From PNNG01 sp964577055 (GTDB lineage: Bacteria; Bacteroidota; Bacteroidia; UBA7662), in contig CAZNWC010000001.1 of NCBI GenBank assembly GCA_964577055.1, positions 271,070 through 335,069 on the forward strand: a stretch of 64,000 nt of DNA, given 5' to 3'. A program made the translations under genes and the position numbers. Shown here in pieces: positions 48,398 through 58,010 of the stretch (the stretch's first letter is position 1; each line of letters starts with the position of its first letter). Below the pieces are notes generated by a model. The model ran no database searches and had not been told where the DNA came from. It saw nothing but the letters and a program-made list of their open reading frames with translations.

Positions 48398-50293
48398 ATG
48401 AAAAAGATTATTGGAATTGACTTGGGAACCACCAACTCGTGTGTAGCTGTAATGGAAGGCAACGAATACGTAGTTATTCCCAACAGTGAAGGACGCAGAA
48501 CAACTCCTTCAGTTGTGGCATTTATGCCCAACGGAGAAATCAAAGTAGGTGATCCAGCCAAGCGCCAGGCCATCACCAATCCTAAAAAGACCATCGCTTC
48601 TATCAAACGTTTCATGGGGCGCAAGCATTCTGAAGTAGGAAGTGAGCTCAAATATGTGGCCTATGAAGTAAACAAGGGTGACAATGATACGCCCCGCGTA
48701 GCCATCGACGACAAGCTGTACACCCCACAGGAAATTTCGGCCATGACCCTGCAGAAAATGAAAAAAACTGCAGAAGAATATTTGGGCCATGATGTCACGG
48801 AAGCTGTCATCACTGTACCAGCTTACTTCAACGATGCCCAGCGTCAGGCGACCAAAGAAGCCGGTGAAATTGCCGGTTTGAAAGTGGCCCGTATCGTTAA
48901 CGAGCCTACCGCTGCTGCTTTGGCATATGGTCTCGACAAGAAAAATGCCGACATGAAGATTGCCGTATTCGACTTGGGGGGTGGTACCTTCGACGTATCG
49001 ATCCTCGAATTGGGCGACGGTGTTTTTGAAGTAAAAGCTACGAATGGCGATACCCACTTGGGTGGCGATGATTTCGACCAGGTGATTATCGAATGGTTGG
49101 CCAACGAATTTAAATCGAACGAAGGTGTTGACCTCACCAAAGACCCTATGGCGCTGCAGCGCTTGAAAGAGGCCGCCGAAAAAGCCAAAATTGAATTGTC
49201 GAGCTCTTCTGAAACCGAAATCAATTTGCCTTATGTAACCGTGGTTGACAATGTACCACGCCACTTGGTAACCAAACTCAGCCGCGCCAAGTTTGAGCAA
49301 TTGGCTGAACGTTTGGTGCAGCGTACCCTCGAGCCATGCAAACAAGCCCTCAAAGATTCAGGCTACAATGTGAGCGACATCGACGAAGTAATCCTCGTAG
49401 GTGGATCAACCCGTATTCCGAAGATCCAGGAAGTGGTTGAGCAATTCTTTGGCAAAAAGCCTTCTAAGGGCGTTAACCCCGACGAAGTAGTAGCCATTGG
49501 TGCTGCCATCCAAGGCGGTGTACTTACCGGCGACGTAGAAGGTGTATTGTTGCTCGATGTAACGCCACTTTCTTTGGGTATCGAAACCATGGGCAATGTG
49601 ATGACCCGTTTGATTGAGTCGAACACCACCATTCCCGTGAAAAAGAGCCAGGTATTCAGCACAGCAGCTGATAATCAGCCTTCGGTTGAAATCCACGTTC
49701 TCCAAGGCGAGCGTGCCATGGCCAGCGACAACAAAACCATTGGCCGCTTCCACCTTGATGGCATTCCACCTGCACCCCGTGGTGTACCCCAAATCGAAGT
49801 TACATTCGACATCGATGCGAATGGTATTCTCAACGTTTCAGCCAAAGACAAGGCCACCGGCAAAGAGCAAAAAATCCGCATCGAGGCTTCTTCGGGCTTG
49901 AGCAAAGAAGACATCGAAAAGATGAAGCAGGAAGCCGCTGCCAACGCTGAGTTGGATGCCAAGCGCAAGGAAGAAGCTGAAAAAATCAATTTGGCCGACA
50001 ACCTCATCTTCAGTACTGAAAAGCAATTGAAAGAGTACGGCGATAAAATTCCGGCTGAGAAAAAAGGCGCCATTGAAGGTGCGCTTAGCCAGCTGAAAGA
50101 AGCACATGGCAAGCGCGATTTGGCGGGCATCGAAAGCAGCATGGCCACCTTGAATGCTGCTTGGGAAGCCGCTTCAGCCGATATGTACAAAGCCAGTCAG
50201 GAAGCAGGTGGTGAGCAAGCCGGTCAGCAAGACAATGCCGGCGGTGCCAAAACCGACGACGTGACCGACGTTGATTACGAAGAAGTGAAGTAA
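48398..50293 (+). CDS. dnaK: chaperone DnaK (Hsp70)
   Basis: A 631-residue Hsp70. The ATPase part shows GIDLGTTNSCVAVMEGN, VPAYFNDAQRQATKEAG, RIVNEPTAAALAYG and VFDLGGGTFDVSI. The substrate-binding part has VLLLDVTPLSLGIETMG and GERAMASDNKTIGRF. The end is DVTDVDYEEVK. It folds nascent and stress-damaged proteins with DnaJ and GrpE, which are not in the window. No heat-shock operator of the CIRCE type was seen. It ends in its own terminator. Confidence 0.98.
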   Translation: MKKIIGIDLGTTNSCVAVMEGNEYVVIPNSEGRRTTPSVVAFMPNGEIKVGDPAKRQAITNPKKTIASIKRFMGRKHSEVGSELKYVAYEVNKGDNDTPRVAIDDKLYTPQEISAMTLQKMKKTAEEYLGHDVTEAVITVPAYFNDAQRQATKEAGEIAGLKVARIVNEPTAAALAYGLDKKNADMKIAVFDLGGGTFDVSILELGDGVFEVKATNGDTHLGGDDFDQVIIEWLANEFKSNEGVDLTKDPMALQRLKEAAEKAKIELSSSSETEINLPYVTVVDNVPRHLVTKLSRAKFEQLAERLVQRTLEPCKQALKDSGYNVSDIDEVILVGGSTRIPKIQEVVEQFFGKKPSKGVNPDEVVAIGAAIQGGVLTGDVEGVLLLDVTPLSLGIETMGNVMTRLIESNTTIPVKKSQVFSTAADNQPSVEIHVLQGERAMASDNKTIGRFHLDGIPPAPRGVPQIEVTFDIDANGILNVSAKDKATGKEQKIRIEASSGLSKEDIEKMKQEAAANAELDAKRKEEAEKINLADNLIFSTEKQLKEYGDKIPAEKKGAIEGALSQLKEAHGKRDLAGIESSMATLNAAWEAASADMYKASQEAGGEQAGQQDNAGGAKTDDVTDVDYEEVK

Positions 50294-50316
50294 GCTAAAA
50301 GCTTAAACTGTTTGGT

Positions 50317-50349
50317 AAAAGTCTGTTCTGAAAAGGACAGACTTTTTTT
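50317..50349 (+). terminator. rho-independent terminator of dnaK
   Basis: A 12-bp stem AAAAGTCTGTTC / GGACAGACTTTT (one G-U pair) with loop TGAAAA is followed by a T-run, 23 bases after the stop. Confidence 0.85.
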
Positions 50350-50411
50350 ATGCAACATGGTTGCATTTAAAATCTTTTCTTGCAACTTTGTGGCAAGAAA
50401 ACAATTTTACC

Positions 50412-50825
50412 ATGAAGAAAATATCATTTGCACTGATGGCATTAGCATTTGGATTCACTGCTTGTGAAAAGGAAGCTGCTCCCGACACCCAGCGTCCGGT
50501 AATCACCGTAACCAATCCTGCCTCCGACCATCTCGACAAAGGCCAAGGTGAAATGTTGAGCTTGGCAGCCTTGTTGACCGATGATACCGAGTTGCTGAAT
50601 GCCAAAATCGACATTCACAAAGCTGGTGACCACGGCCACCGTATTTCGGGTGAGGGTTGGGAATGGGCGAAAGTTTATACCATTTCGGGCAAGGAATATA
50701 GCCTTGCTGAAAACGTACAAATTCCTGCTGATGCCGATACAGGTGAATACCACATCACCTTTGAAGGTACCGACAAAGCAGGCAATGCAGCTACAGCAGT
50801 CGTTGTGGAATTACACATCGATTAA
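50412..50825 (+). CDS. DUF4625-like lipoprotein
   Basis: The start ATG 50412 gives a lipoprotein signal (MKKISFALMALAFGFTAC, Cys 18); longer leaders are not protein-like. The 120-residue mature part has PVITVTNPASDHLDKGQGEML and TDDTELLNAKIDIHKAGDHGH, with a final FEGTDKAGNAATAVVVELHI. It matches DUF4625, an Ig-like fold. Related proteins sit near metal-handling genes in Bacteroidota, but no such neighbours are present here. Function unknown. Confidence 0.8.
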   Translation: MKKISFALMALAFGFTACEKEAAPDTQRPVITVTNPASDHLDKGQGEMLSLAALLTDDTELLNAKIDIHKAGDHGHRISGEGWEWAKVYTISGKEYSLAENVQIPADADTGEYHITFEGTDKAGNAATAVVVELHID

Positions 50826-50846
50826 GTTGTTCATTTAAGTGTGTGT

Positions 50847-50876
50847 AGGCCGCTTCCGGGAGGAAGTGGCCTTTTT
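50847..50876 (+). terminator. rho-independent terminator
   Basis: The stem AGGCCGCTTCC / GGAAGTGGCCT (one G-U pair) is followed by five T residues, 22 bases after the DUF4625 gene stop. Confidence 0.82.
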
Positions 50877-50926
50877 CCTTTTTTGGGACTTTTTCCAATT
50901 TCAATAATTTTCGGCATCATTGCGCC

Positions 50927-51599
50927 ATGTTGAGAAATCTGGCAGGAGCTATTTTATGGTTCTTCTTTTGCAGCATCCCTGTTGTGCAGGAACAGCAAAA
51001 GCACGCTATCAAAGAAAAGCTATTCCAAAATAGCCCCTCTCACCCTTTTTGACCCTTACACGCCAGGTTTATCGGTGGGATTAGAATTCCAGCCAATAGA
51101 CCAGCTGGGTTTGCAATTCGAATACAACCTACCCTTTGATGCCTTGGCGTTTTTCAATTACAACGAAGGCAAACGCGACCACAACACCCGGCGCCTGAGG
51201 GGAGAACTCCGATACTATCTAGGCAAACAATTTTCCGACAAAGCGTATTACTTGGCTTTAGAAGGATTTTCGGTAAGAGAGCAATATTACCGCGAAAACA
51301 GCACCCTGTATCGCAATGGACAGCTTTACAATTACGTGCGATCAGACATTCAAAGAAACGTGCATGGAACAGCCTTGAAGGGGGGCTATCAATTCGTAGT
51401 GAACTATTACCTCATGGTGGATGTATTTGCTGGCTTGGGTGTTCGGCGAGTACAAATATCGCACATGCCTACTGAGCTCTTCCCTACACCACTGCTCTTC
51501 GATGAACGCTGGGGCGGTGACCAACGCGAAGGCACCTTCTACAGACCACATTTGGCTTTAGGAGTACGCTTGGGCTGGTCGCTTTATCAACGCTATTAA
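50927..51599 (+). pseudogene. frameshifted outer-membrane beta-barrel protein (DUF3575-like)
   Basis: ATG 50927 opens with a signal peptide (MLRNLAGAILWFFFCSIPVV) but its frame stops at about 51052. The following 185 residues, in the next frame, look like an outer-membrane barrel: LTLFDPYTPGLSVGLEFQP, LRGELRYYLGKQF and HLALGVRLGWSLYQRY. Removing one A from the AAAA at 51015-51018 joins the two parts into QQKHAIKESYSKIAPLTLFD, the usual start of such proteins. The alternative, a TTG start at 50982, gives no signal peptide. So it is either a real frameshift or a base error. The DUF3575 label is loose. Confidence 0.6.
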
Positions 51600-51655
51600 T
51601 TTCAGCAGTACATTCAAGGCATATTTCGCTAATTTAGGCTCCCTAAACTCGAAAT

Positions 51656-53860
51656 ATGCGCAAGATGTTGCTTGTTGCCCTTTTACTGGGCATTCAATTG
51701 GCCGGTACGTCGGCATACGCCAAAAAGAAAAAGCCCCAGGGGCAGCAACTCCAATTGCAGGAGATTTTTGCCAGCGGCAAATTCAGCCAGCGTTCGGTCT
51801 ACGGCGTTAATTCCATGAAAAACGGCAGCCAATATGCCAGCATTGTGTATGGCCAGCAGCCCGCCATCCTCATTTACAATTATGCCACCGGCGAAGTGGC
51901 CGACACCTTGTTCAAAACCGAGTGGTTGGTCCCGCGCGACAGCAGCAAAAGCATCCGCTTTGCGGGCTACCAACTCAGTGCCGACGAAAAGCTGGTGTTG
52001 TTGAGCACCGCTCCCGAGCAAATTTACCGTTACTCCTCGCGCGAGCACAACTTTGTTTACGACCGAGCCAGCCGCAGTCTCCGCGCCCTCTCGCCCAATG
52101 GCAAACAAGCCTTTGCCCAATTTTCGCCCGATGGCAGCCGCGTGGCTTTTATGCGCGACAACAACCTGTTTGTGGTGAACTTGGCCAACTATACCGAAGA
52201 GCAAATCACCTTCGATGGCAAAAACAACGAAATCATCAATGGCGGTACCGACTGGGTGTATGAAGAAGAGTTTGGCTTTACCCGTGCTTTTTTCTGGTCG
52301 CCCGACAGCAAAAAACTGCTCTACTACAAATTCGATGAGCGCGAAGTGCCTCAGTTTGTGATGCCCATTTACGACAACCTCTACCCTACCAATTACACCT
52401 TCAAATACCCCAAAGCCGGCGAAAAAAATGCCGTGGTGAGCATGCATTTGTACGACCTCACCAACAAAGTACACACCCGCATTGCAACTGGCGACAACAC
52501 CGATCAATACATCGCCCGTGCCGGCTGGACCAACGACGCCAATACGGCTTGGATGCAGCGCGTTAACCGCCACCAAAACAAGGTAGAACTGATGTTCATC
52601 AATGCCACTACCGCAAGCACACGGGTTGTGCTCACCGAAACCAGCGAGCAGTGGGTGGACATTCACGATGACCTCACCTTTTTGGCCGACGGTAACCACT
52701 TTGTGTGGAGCAGCGAGCGCAGCGGTTACAACCACCTTTACCTATACCGCATGAATGGCGAATTGGTGCGCGCACTCACCGAAGGTGCATACGAAGTGAC
52801 CAATTTCTACGGTCTCGACGAAAAAAACCAGCGCATCTACTACGCCACAGCCTACCCTACTGCCATGGAGCGTACCATTTACAGCCGAGGGGTGAGTGGT
52901 GGCGATGCCCTGAAATTGAGTCCGAACCGCGGAAAAAACAGCGCCAACTTTAGCGCCGATTTCAGCCACTACCTCCTCTACCATACCGACGCCAACAGTC
53001 CGCAAACCGTAACCCTGCATGCCGGCGACGGCAAGCAGTTGCGTTTGCTGCAAGACAATGCTGAACTCAAAAAGACCTTGGCAGCCTACAACCTATCGCC
53101 CAAAGAATTCATTGAGGTGGATAATGGCAATGGCACCCGCTTGAATGGCTATATGATCAAGCCGGCCAACTTTAATCCCAAGAAAAAATACCCCGTGCTC
53201 ATGTTTGTGTATGGCGGTCCGGGTAGCCAAACCGTCGACGCCAGCTTTGGCCAATATTACATGTGGTTCCAGTACTTGGCCCAGCAGGGTTATGTGGTGG
53301 TATCGGTCGACAACCGGGGAACCGGCTACCGCGGTGCTGCCTTCAAAAAGAGCACTTATTTGCAACTGGGCAAATACGAAGTGGAAGACCAAATTGCCGT
53401 GGCCAAGTACCTGGGAAGTCTGCCCTACGTAAACAAGGACAAGATTGGCATTTTCGGTTGGAGTTATGGCGGCTACATGAGTTCATTGGCCATTACCAAA
53501 GGTGCTGACGTGTTCAAGGCTGCGGTAGCTGTTGCCCCCGTGATCAACTGGCGTTTTTACGATAGCATCTACACCGAGCGTTACATGCGTACGCCTCAGG
53601 AAAACGCCTCGGGTTACGACGACAATTCACCTTCATCGCATGCCGACAAACTCAAGGGTGCTTATTTGCTCATCCACGGCACGGCCGACGACAATGTGCA
53701 CTTTCAAAATGCCATGGTGATGGTAGACAAACTGGTGAATGCCAACAAACAGTTTGAGTTTATGGCATACACCGACAAGAACCACGGCATTGGCGGGGGC
53801 GTCACCCGACTGCAGCTGTTCACCAAAATCACCAACTTCTTGGATGCAAACCTCAAATAA
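51656..53860 (+). CDS. dipeptidyl peptidase IV (S9B)
   Basis: A 734-residue serine peptidase with a signal peptide (MRKMLLVALLLGIQLAGTSAYA). An eight-bladed propeller spans about residues 40-480 and includes the double-Glu motif (DWVYEEEFGFTRAF) that binds the peptide N-terminus. The catalytic part has GWSYGGYMSSLAI (Ser), GTADDNVHFQNAM (Asp) and DKNHGIGGG (His). It releases X-Pro or X-Ala dipeptides from proteins in the periplasm. The following POT transporter would import the products. Confidence 0.93.
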   Translation: MRKMLLVALLLGIQLAGTSAYAKKKKPQGQQLQLQEIFASGKFSQRSVYGVNSMKNGSQYASIVYGQQPAILIYNYATGEVADTLFKTEWLVPRDSSKSIRFAGYQLSADEKLVLLSTAPEQIYRYSSREHNFVYDRASRSLRALSPNGKQAFAQFSPDGSRVAFMRDNNLFVVNLANYTEEQITFDGKNNEIINGGTDWVYEEEFGFTRAFFWSPDSKKLLYYKFDEREVPQFVMPIYDNLYPTNYTFKYPKAGEKNAVVSMHLYDLTNKVHTRIATGDNTDQYIARAGWTNDANTAWMQRVNRHQNKVELMFINATTASTRVVLTETSEQWVDIHDDLTFLADGNHFVWSSERSGYNHLYLYRMNGELVRALTEGAYEVTNFYGLDEKNQRIYYATAYPTAMERTIYSRGVSGGDALKLSPNRGKNSANFSADFSHYLLYHTDANSPQTVTLHAGDGKQLRLLQDNAELKKTLAAYNLSPKEFIEVDNGNGTRLNGYMIKPANFNPKKKYPVLMFVYGGPGSQTVDASFGQYYMWFQYLAQQGYVVVSVDNRGTGYRGAAFKKSTYLQLGKYEVEDQIAVAKYLGSLPYVNKDKIGIFGWSYGGYMSSLAITKGADVFKAAVAVAPVINWRFYDSIYTERYMRTPQENASGYDDNSPSSHADKLKGAYLLIHGTADDNVHFQNAMVMVDKLVNANKQFEFMAYTDKNHGIGGGVTRLQLFTKITNFLDANLK

Positions 53861-53917
53861 TTTTGAGAAGTCGCACCTTTTTACTTGCTTCGAACCCATC
53901 ACTAAAATTGTAATACT

Positions 53918-55294
53918 TTGACACAGGCAGTTAACGCAAAAGAAAAACACCCCCCCGGGCTGTATCTTCTCTTTTTCACCGAGATGTGGGAGCGCTTCAG
54001 CTATTATGGCATGCGCGCCCTTTTGACCTTGTATTTATCAAAAACCGCCATGGAAGGTGGCTTGGGCTTCGATAATGCCAGTGCCACACTCATTTATGGC
54101 TGGTTTACTGGCTTGGTATACCTCACGCCCATCATTGGTGGGTACATCGCCGACCGCTACATAGGGCAACGCCGTGCCATCCTCATTGGTGGTATCACCA
54201 TGATGTTGGGCCAATTCAGTTTGGCTTCAACACCTGCCTTGGGCACGCACATGACCTGGTTGGGCCTTTTGCTGCTGATCATTGGCAATGGTTTCTTTAA
54301 GCCTAACATCTCCACCATGGTAGGGGCTTTGTATCCGCAAGGCGACCCACGCCGCGACGGTGCCTTTACCATCTTTTACATGGGCATTAACCTGGGTGCT
54401 TTTCTGTCGCCCCTCATCTGCGGCTTTTTGGCCGAAGATTATTTTGCCACCAAGGGAGAAGACGGAACCATCCTCAAATATGCCTTTGAATACGGCTTTT
54501 TAGCAGCCGGTATCGGTATGGCGCTTGGCCAAATCCTTTTCAACGCACTGGCCAAAAAATACCTGGGCGACATTGGTTTGAAACCAGCCGTTGACAAAAA
54601 TGCCGATGGTACGGTAGAGAAAAAAGTACTCACCAAAGAAGAAAGCGACCGCATGGCCGTGATTTTCACCATTTCTATTTTCGTAATCTTCTTCTGGGCC
54701 GGATTCGAACAGGCTGGCTCATCGCTTACCCTTTATACCGATAGCTTCATCGACCGCACCATTGGCAGTTGGACTGTACCCACTTCTTGGTTCCAGTCGG
54801 TAAACGCCGCCTTCATTGTGATGCTTGGCCCATTGGTAGCCTTGTTGTGGACCCGTTTGGCCAGCAAGGGCAAAGACCTGAGCATACCCGTAAAAATGGG
54901 CTTGGGCATGATTTTGTTGGGCGTGGGCTTTTTGTTCATGGTAGGTGCCGTTTTGGAGCGCGGTGGCGATATTGCCGACCCTGCCATCAAAGCCTCTTTG
55001 TATTGGTTGATTTTAACTTACCTCTTCCACACCTTGGGTGAATTGTGTTTGTCGCCCGTAGGTTTGAGCATGGTTACCAAGCTGGCGCCTGTGCAATACG
55101 CTTCCATGTTGATGGGCGTATGGTTCTTGGCACCCTTCATTGCGCAAATTGCCGGTGGTTACATTGCCAGTTATGTAGAAAGCCTGGGTGCTTATACCGT
55201 TTTTGGCCTCATTGCTGCCTTCGTAATTTTGGCAGGACTGGTATTGTGGGGCATCAGCCGCAAACTCATTTACATGATGCATGGCCGTGGATAA
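53918..55294 (+). CDS. POT-family peptide transporter
   Basis: A 458-residue proton-coupled oligopeptide transporter of the MFS type. The signature FTEMWERFSYYGMRALLTLYL holds the ExxER proton-coupling motif. PIIGGYIADRYIGQRRAI is the MFS loop motif, and GNGFFKPNISTMVG follows. It imports di- and tripeptides. The start is TTG 53918, which overlaps a possible -7 TTTG. Its position 57 bases after the DPP-IV gene forms a peptide-use pair. A bidirectional terminator follows. Confidence 0.94.
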   Translation: MTQAVNAKEKHPPGLYLLFFTEMWERFSYYGMRALLTLYLSKTAMEGGLGFDNASATLIYGWFTGLVYLTPIIGGYIADRYIGQRRAILIGGITMMLGQFSLASTPALGTHMTWLGLLLLIIGNGFFKPNISTMVGALYPQGDPRRDGAFTIFYMGINLGAFLSPLICGFLAEDYFATKGEDGTILKYAFEYGFLAAGIGMALGQILFNALAKKYLGDIGLKPAVDKNADGTVEKKVLTKEESDRMAVIFTISIFVIFFWAGFEQAGSSLTLYTDSFIDRTIGSWTVPTSWFQSVNAAFIVMLGPLVALLWTRLASKGKDLSIPVKMGLGMILLGVGFLFMVGAVLERGGDIADPAIKASLYWLILTYLFHTLGELCLSPVGLSMVTKLAPVQYASMLMGVWFLAPFIAQIAGGYIASYVESLGAYTVFGLIAAFVILAGLVLWGISRKLIYMMHGRG

Positions 55295-55310
55295 ACCATT
55301 CGCTTGAGCA

Positions 55311-55344
55311 ACAAAAAAGCCACCTGAAAAGGTGGCTTTTTTGT
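55311..55344. terminator. bidirectional terminator
   Basis: The 13-bp stem AAAAAAGCCACCT / AGGTGGCTTTTTT with loop GAAA lies between the convergent POT and DUF3127 genes and has T-runs on both strands. Confidence 0.85.
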
Positions 55345-55357
55345 TTGGGGGCATTGC

Positions 55358-55708
55358 TTAGAAAGGCAAATCGTCGGGGGTACCCGGATCGAATGGCTGC
55401 GAATAATCGGGCATTGGATCGGCAACACCGCCTTCGGCTCCACCTGCTGCGGCTACTTTCCATGCCTTTACTTCGGTGTACCAGCGGCCGTTGTACTCGC
55501 GGCTTTCGAGGTCGATGGCTACTTGCACCCTCGCTCCTTGACGCAAGGGAAACTGATCGATTTTTTCACCCCAAACGCTCATGCAGATTTTTTTGGGGTA
55601 CTGTCCTTCTGTTTCGAGAATAAATTCACGCTTGCGCCAGGTATTGCCGTTGCGGCCTTGTCCGTTTACCTCGGGCAGCAAGCTGTGGATGGTTCCTTGT
55701 ATTTCCAT
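55358..55708 (-). CDS. DUF3127 family protein
   Basis: A 116-residue protein with EIQGTIHSLLPEVNGQGRNG, WRKREFILETEGQYPKKI and IDLESREYNGRWYTEVKAWKV, the DUF3127 pattern. The fold is probably an OB-like nucleic-acid-binding domain, as in single-stranded DNA-binding proteins. The tail DYSQPFDPGTPDDLPF ends in DLPF, like the acidic end of SSB proteins. The role is unknown, but the tail suggests a protein-recruiting function. Confidence 0.85.
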   Translation of the reverse strand: MEIQGTIHSLLPEVNGQGRNGNTWRKREFILETEGQYPKKICMSVWGEKIDQFPLRQGARVQVAIDLESREYNGRWYTEVKAWKVAAAGGAEGGVADPMPDYSQPFDPGTPDDLPF

Positions 55709-55777
55709 GGTTTTTGTTTCAAACCATCAAAGATACAGCATCGGCCTGCTGGCTGTGAGGGCTGTGGAAAAATGCCT

Positions 55778-56353
55778 TCAATCTTTCAAAAGCATTTCCA
55801 TGAGCTGGGGAATGCTTGAAAATTGAGGTTTTCGCGGCGATGGATAGAGGCGCAACTCCAAACGGGTGTGGATTTGTTCGATATAAACTGCTTCCACTAC
55901 CAGCAAATCGGCACGTTGCCAGCGTTTAAACAAACCTTTGAACCAATGGGTAGATTTGGGTCGCAACAAATACCGCTGGTGCACCTCAACGCCTTGCTCC
56001 GGATCGAGCGCCTTCCAGCTTTCGGCCTTTAGCAAATGGTAGGACTGCCTGCAAGCTTTTTCTTTGAGGGCATCCAACAAAAACAAGGTCTCAGAAGTAT
56101 TGGCCTTGCTTTCGGGTTCGTACACCAAATGGCACAAATGCTCTAGCTGGTTCCATTTGCATCGGCCTTCATGCAACAAACTGTGTTCAAATGCGGCGCG
56201 CAACAGGCCCAGTCCCCCATGGTTACTTTTTTTCCACTCGGCAAATTGTCGCTTGTAATCTATTGAGCGTGCAATGCCCGATTTGCGTACAATACCGTGC
56301 CTGAGGCGCATTTCCTCGGTAGTCTTGGGATCAAAGTAGCGGGTGATAGACAT
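55778..56353 (-). CDS. hypothetical protein
   Basis: A 191-residue cytosolic protein not assigned to a family. It starts with MSITRYFDPKTTEEMRLRHG and is rich in basic and aromatic residues (RAAFEHSLLHEGRCKWNQLEHL, KSTHWFKGLFKRWQRADLL). No metal or nucleotide motif is evident. It may be a small nucleic-acid-associated protein, but this is guesswork. It is divergent from the beta-CASP nuclease gene; the two starts are about 100 bases apart. Confidence 0.6.
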   Translation of the reverse strand: MSITRYFDPKTTEEMRLRHGIVRKSGIARSIDYKRQFAEWKKSNHGGLGLLRAAFEHSLLHEGRCKWNQLEHLCHLVYEPESKANTSETLFLLDALKEKACRQSYHLLKAESWKALDPEQGVEVHQRYLLRPKSTHWFKGLFKRWQRADLLVVEAVYIEQIHTRLELRLYPSPRKPQFSSIPQLMEMLLKD

Positions 56354-56414
56354 GATTTCTTTTGAACAATCAATCGCTGCATCTTGTTTGGACTTTAAAA
56401 ATACAAAAGCCTGC

Positions 56415-56422
56415 TATTTTTG
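56415..56422 (+). promoter_or_regulatory. -7 promoter element of the beta-CASP nuclease gene
   Basis: TATTTTTG fits TANNTTTG, 32 bases before the ATG at 56455. A TTTG lies 24 bases upstream, at about -33. Confidence 0.45.
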
Positions 56423-56454
56423 CCCACCGGCAAGCCGGCATTTTACAAAACAAC

Positions 56455-57882
56455 ATGAAATTAACTTTTTACGGAGCCAGCCGACAAGTCACCGGCAGCA
56501 TGTACCTGCTCGAATTGAATGATGGCTACCGCATCCTCATAGACTGTGGCTACGATTTGGAAAAAGGCCGCTCGCTTGCACCGCAATCCGACCAGAGCTT
56601 TTTCCCCTTTGAGCCCACTTCCATCAATGTGGTGCTACTCACCCATGCGCACGTTGACCATTCGGGTAATTTGCCAGTGCTTTTTCGCGAGGGCTACGAA
56701 GGACAAGTACTGAGTACCTTGCCGACCTACTACCTCGCTGCCCTCTTGCTGCGCGACAGTGCCATGCTCAATGCCAAACGCCTCAATACCCAGCTGCAGC
56801 CCCGCAGGCGCAAGCGGCAACAACGCCGTCAAAACGATGGCTTGGGCGAAACTTCAGGCCTTTATTTCGACAGGCATGTTGACGAAACCCTCGAACGTTT
56901 TGTGCCCATTGCCTACCAACACCGTTTTCAAGTACGCAAAGGGGTACATGTGACCTTCAACCAAACCGGCCACCTGCTGGGTGCAGCAAACATCATCCTT
57001 GAAATTGAGGAAGATGGCCAAACCAAAACCATTTGTTTCAGTGGCGATGTGGGTCGATTCAACTACCCCATGTTGCCCGATCCACAACCCGTACCGCAGG
57101 TCGATTACCTCATCAGCGAAAGCACCTACGGCGGGCGCTACCACAAAGACGGCAGTGATGCCGAAAACATCCTGCTCAAAGTCATCAAAGAAGCTTGTGT
57201 GGAGCAAGCCGGTAAGTTGTTGATTCCGGCCTTCAGTGTGGGCCGTACCCAGGCCTTGCTCTACGAATTACATAAACTGAGCATTGCGGGCAAATTGCCG
57301 CCCATTCCCATTTACGTCGATAGTCCGATGGCCATTGAAAGCACCCAAGCCTACCAAGAGCTGAGCAGGTTCATGAACGAAGAGGCCAAAGCGCTGGCCG
57401 CCGGGGCCGAAGACCTTTTCAGCTTTGAACAACTGCATTATGTGCAGCGCATTGGCGAAAGCAAGGCCTTGGGCGATCATTACCGTCCGGCCATCATCAT
57501 TTCTGCCTCGGGCATGCTCGAAGGCGGCCGCATTCAAACCCACCTCAAGCAGCAATTGCAAAACAGCAAAGCCACCATCCTATTTATTGGCTATGTAGCC
57601 GATGGCACCATGGGGCGTCGTTTGGTCGACGGTGCGTCGAGTGTGACCATTGAAGGCCGCCGGGTGGATGTGCATGCCCGTATTTTGGCCACCGATGTGT
57701 TCAGTGGACATGCCGACCACGATGGTTTGATGCACTTCATCGGCTACCAAGACCCCAAAAAACTCCGAAGGCTGTTCCTCACCCACGGCGATTACGAGGC
57801 CATGATTGCCCTGCGCGATGCCACTGTGGAAAAGGGTTACGAAACCGTGCTGCCGTACAAGGGGCAGGAATTTGTGCTGTAG
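56455..57882 (+). CDS. beta-CASP MBL-fold ribonuclease
   Basis: The start ATG 56455 gives MKLTFYGASRQVTGSMYLLEL, the usual opening; a longer frame from 56362 is less likely. The metal site is THAHVDHSGN, and the beta-CASP part has ISESTYGGRYH and PAFSVGRTQALLYELH. Then come ISASGMLEGGRIQTHLKQ and the RMMBL segment SGHADHDGLMHFI with the final HGDYEAM. It is an RNA 3'-end-processing nuclease, RNase J/CPSF73-like, in the cytosol. The substrate RNA is unknown. Confidence 0.9.
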   Translation: MKLTFYGASRQVTGSMYLLELNDGYRILIDCGYDLEKGRSLAPQSDQSFFPFEPTSINVVLLTHAHVDHSGNLPVLFREGYEGQVLSTLPTYYLAALLLRDSAMLNAKRLNTQLQPRRRKRQQRRQNDGLGETSGLYFDRHVDETLERFVPIAYQHRFQVRKGVHVTFNQTGHLLGAANIILEIEEDGQTKTICFSGDVGRFNYPMLPDPQPVPQVDYLISESTYGGRYHKDGSDAENILLKVIKEACVEQAGKLLIPAFSVGRTQALLYELHKLSIAGKLPPIPIYVDSPMAIESTQAYQELSRFMNEEAKALAAGAEDLFSFEQLHYVQRIGESKALGDHYRPAIIISASGMLEGGRIQTHLKQQLQNSKATILFIGYVADGTMGRRLVDGASSVTIEGRRVDVHARILATDVFSGHADHDGLMHFIGYQDPKKLRRLFLTHGDYEAMIALRDATVEKGYETVLPYKGQEFVL

Positions 57883-57975
57883 CAGTCGGCCAACTACAAA
57901 ACGGTGCAATGCCTTTGGATTTGCCTTGAATTTGTGGGCAAAAGCACAGAACTTTGCTTTCAAATAGAGGCTCAC

Positions 57976-58010
57976 TTTGAACCTTGAACTTTGAACCTTG
58001 AACCTTGAAC
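57976..58010. repeat. TTGAACC tandem repeats
   Basis: Four or five tandem copies of a 7-8-base TTTGAACC/TTGAACC unit end directly at the ATG of the next gene. The repeats may hold regulatory or mutable spacing. No protein is encoded in the 128-base spacer before them. Confidence 0.7.

Noticed and set aside
57976..58010. Possible CRISPR array
   Set aside because: The repeat unit is only 7-8 bases with no spacers; it is a simple tandem repeat.
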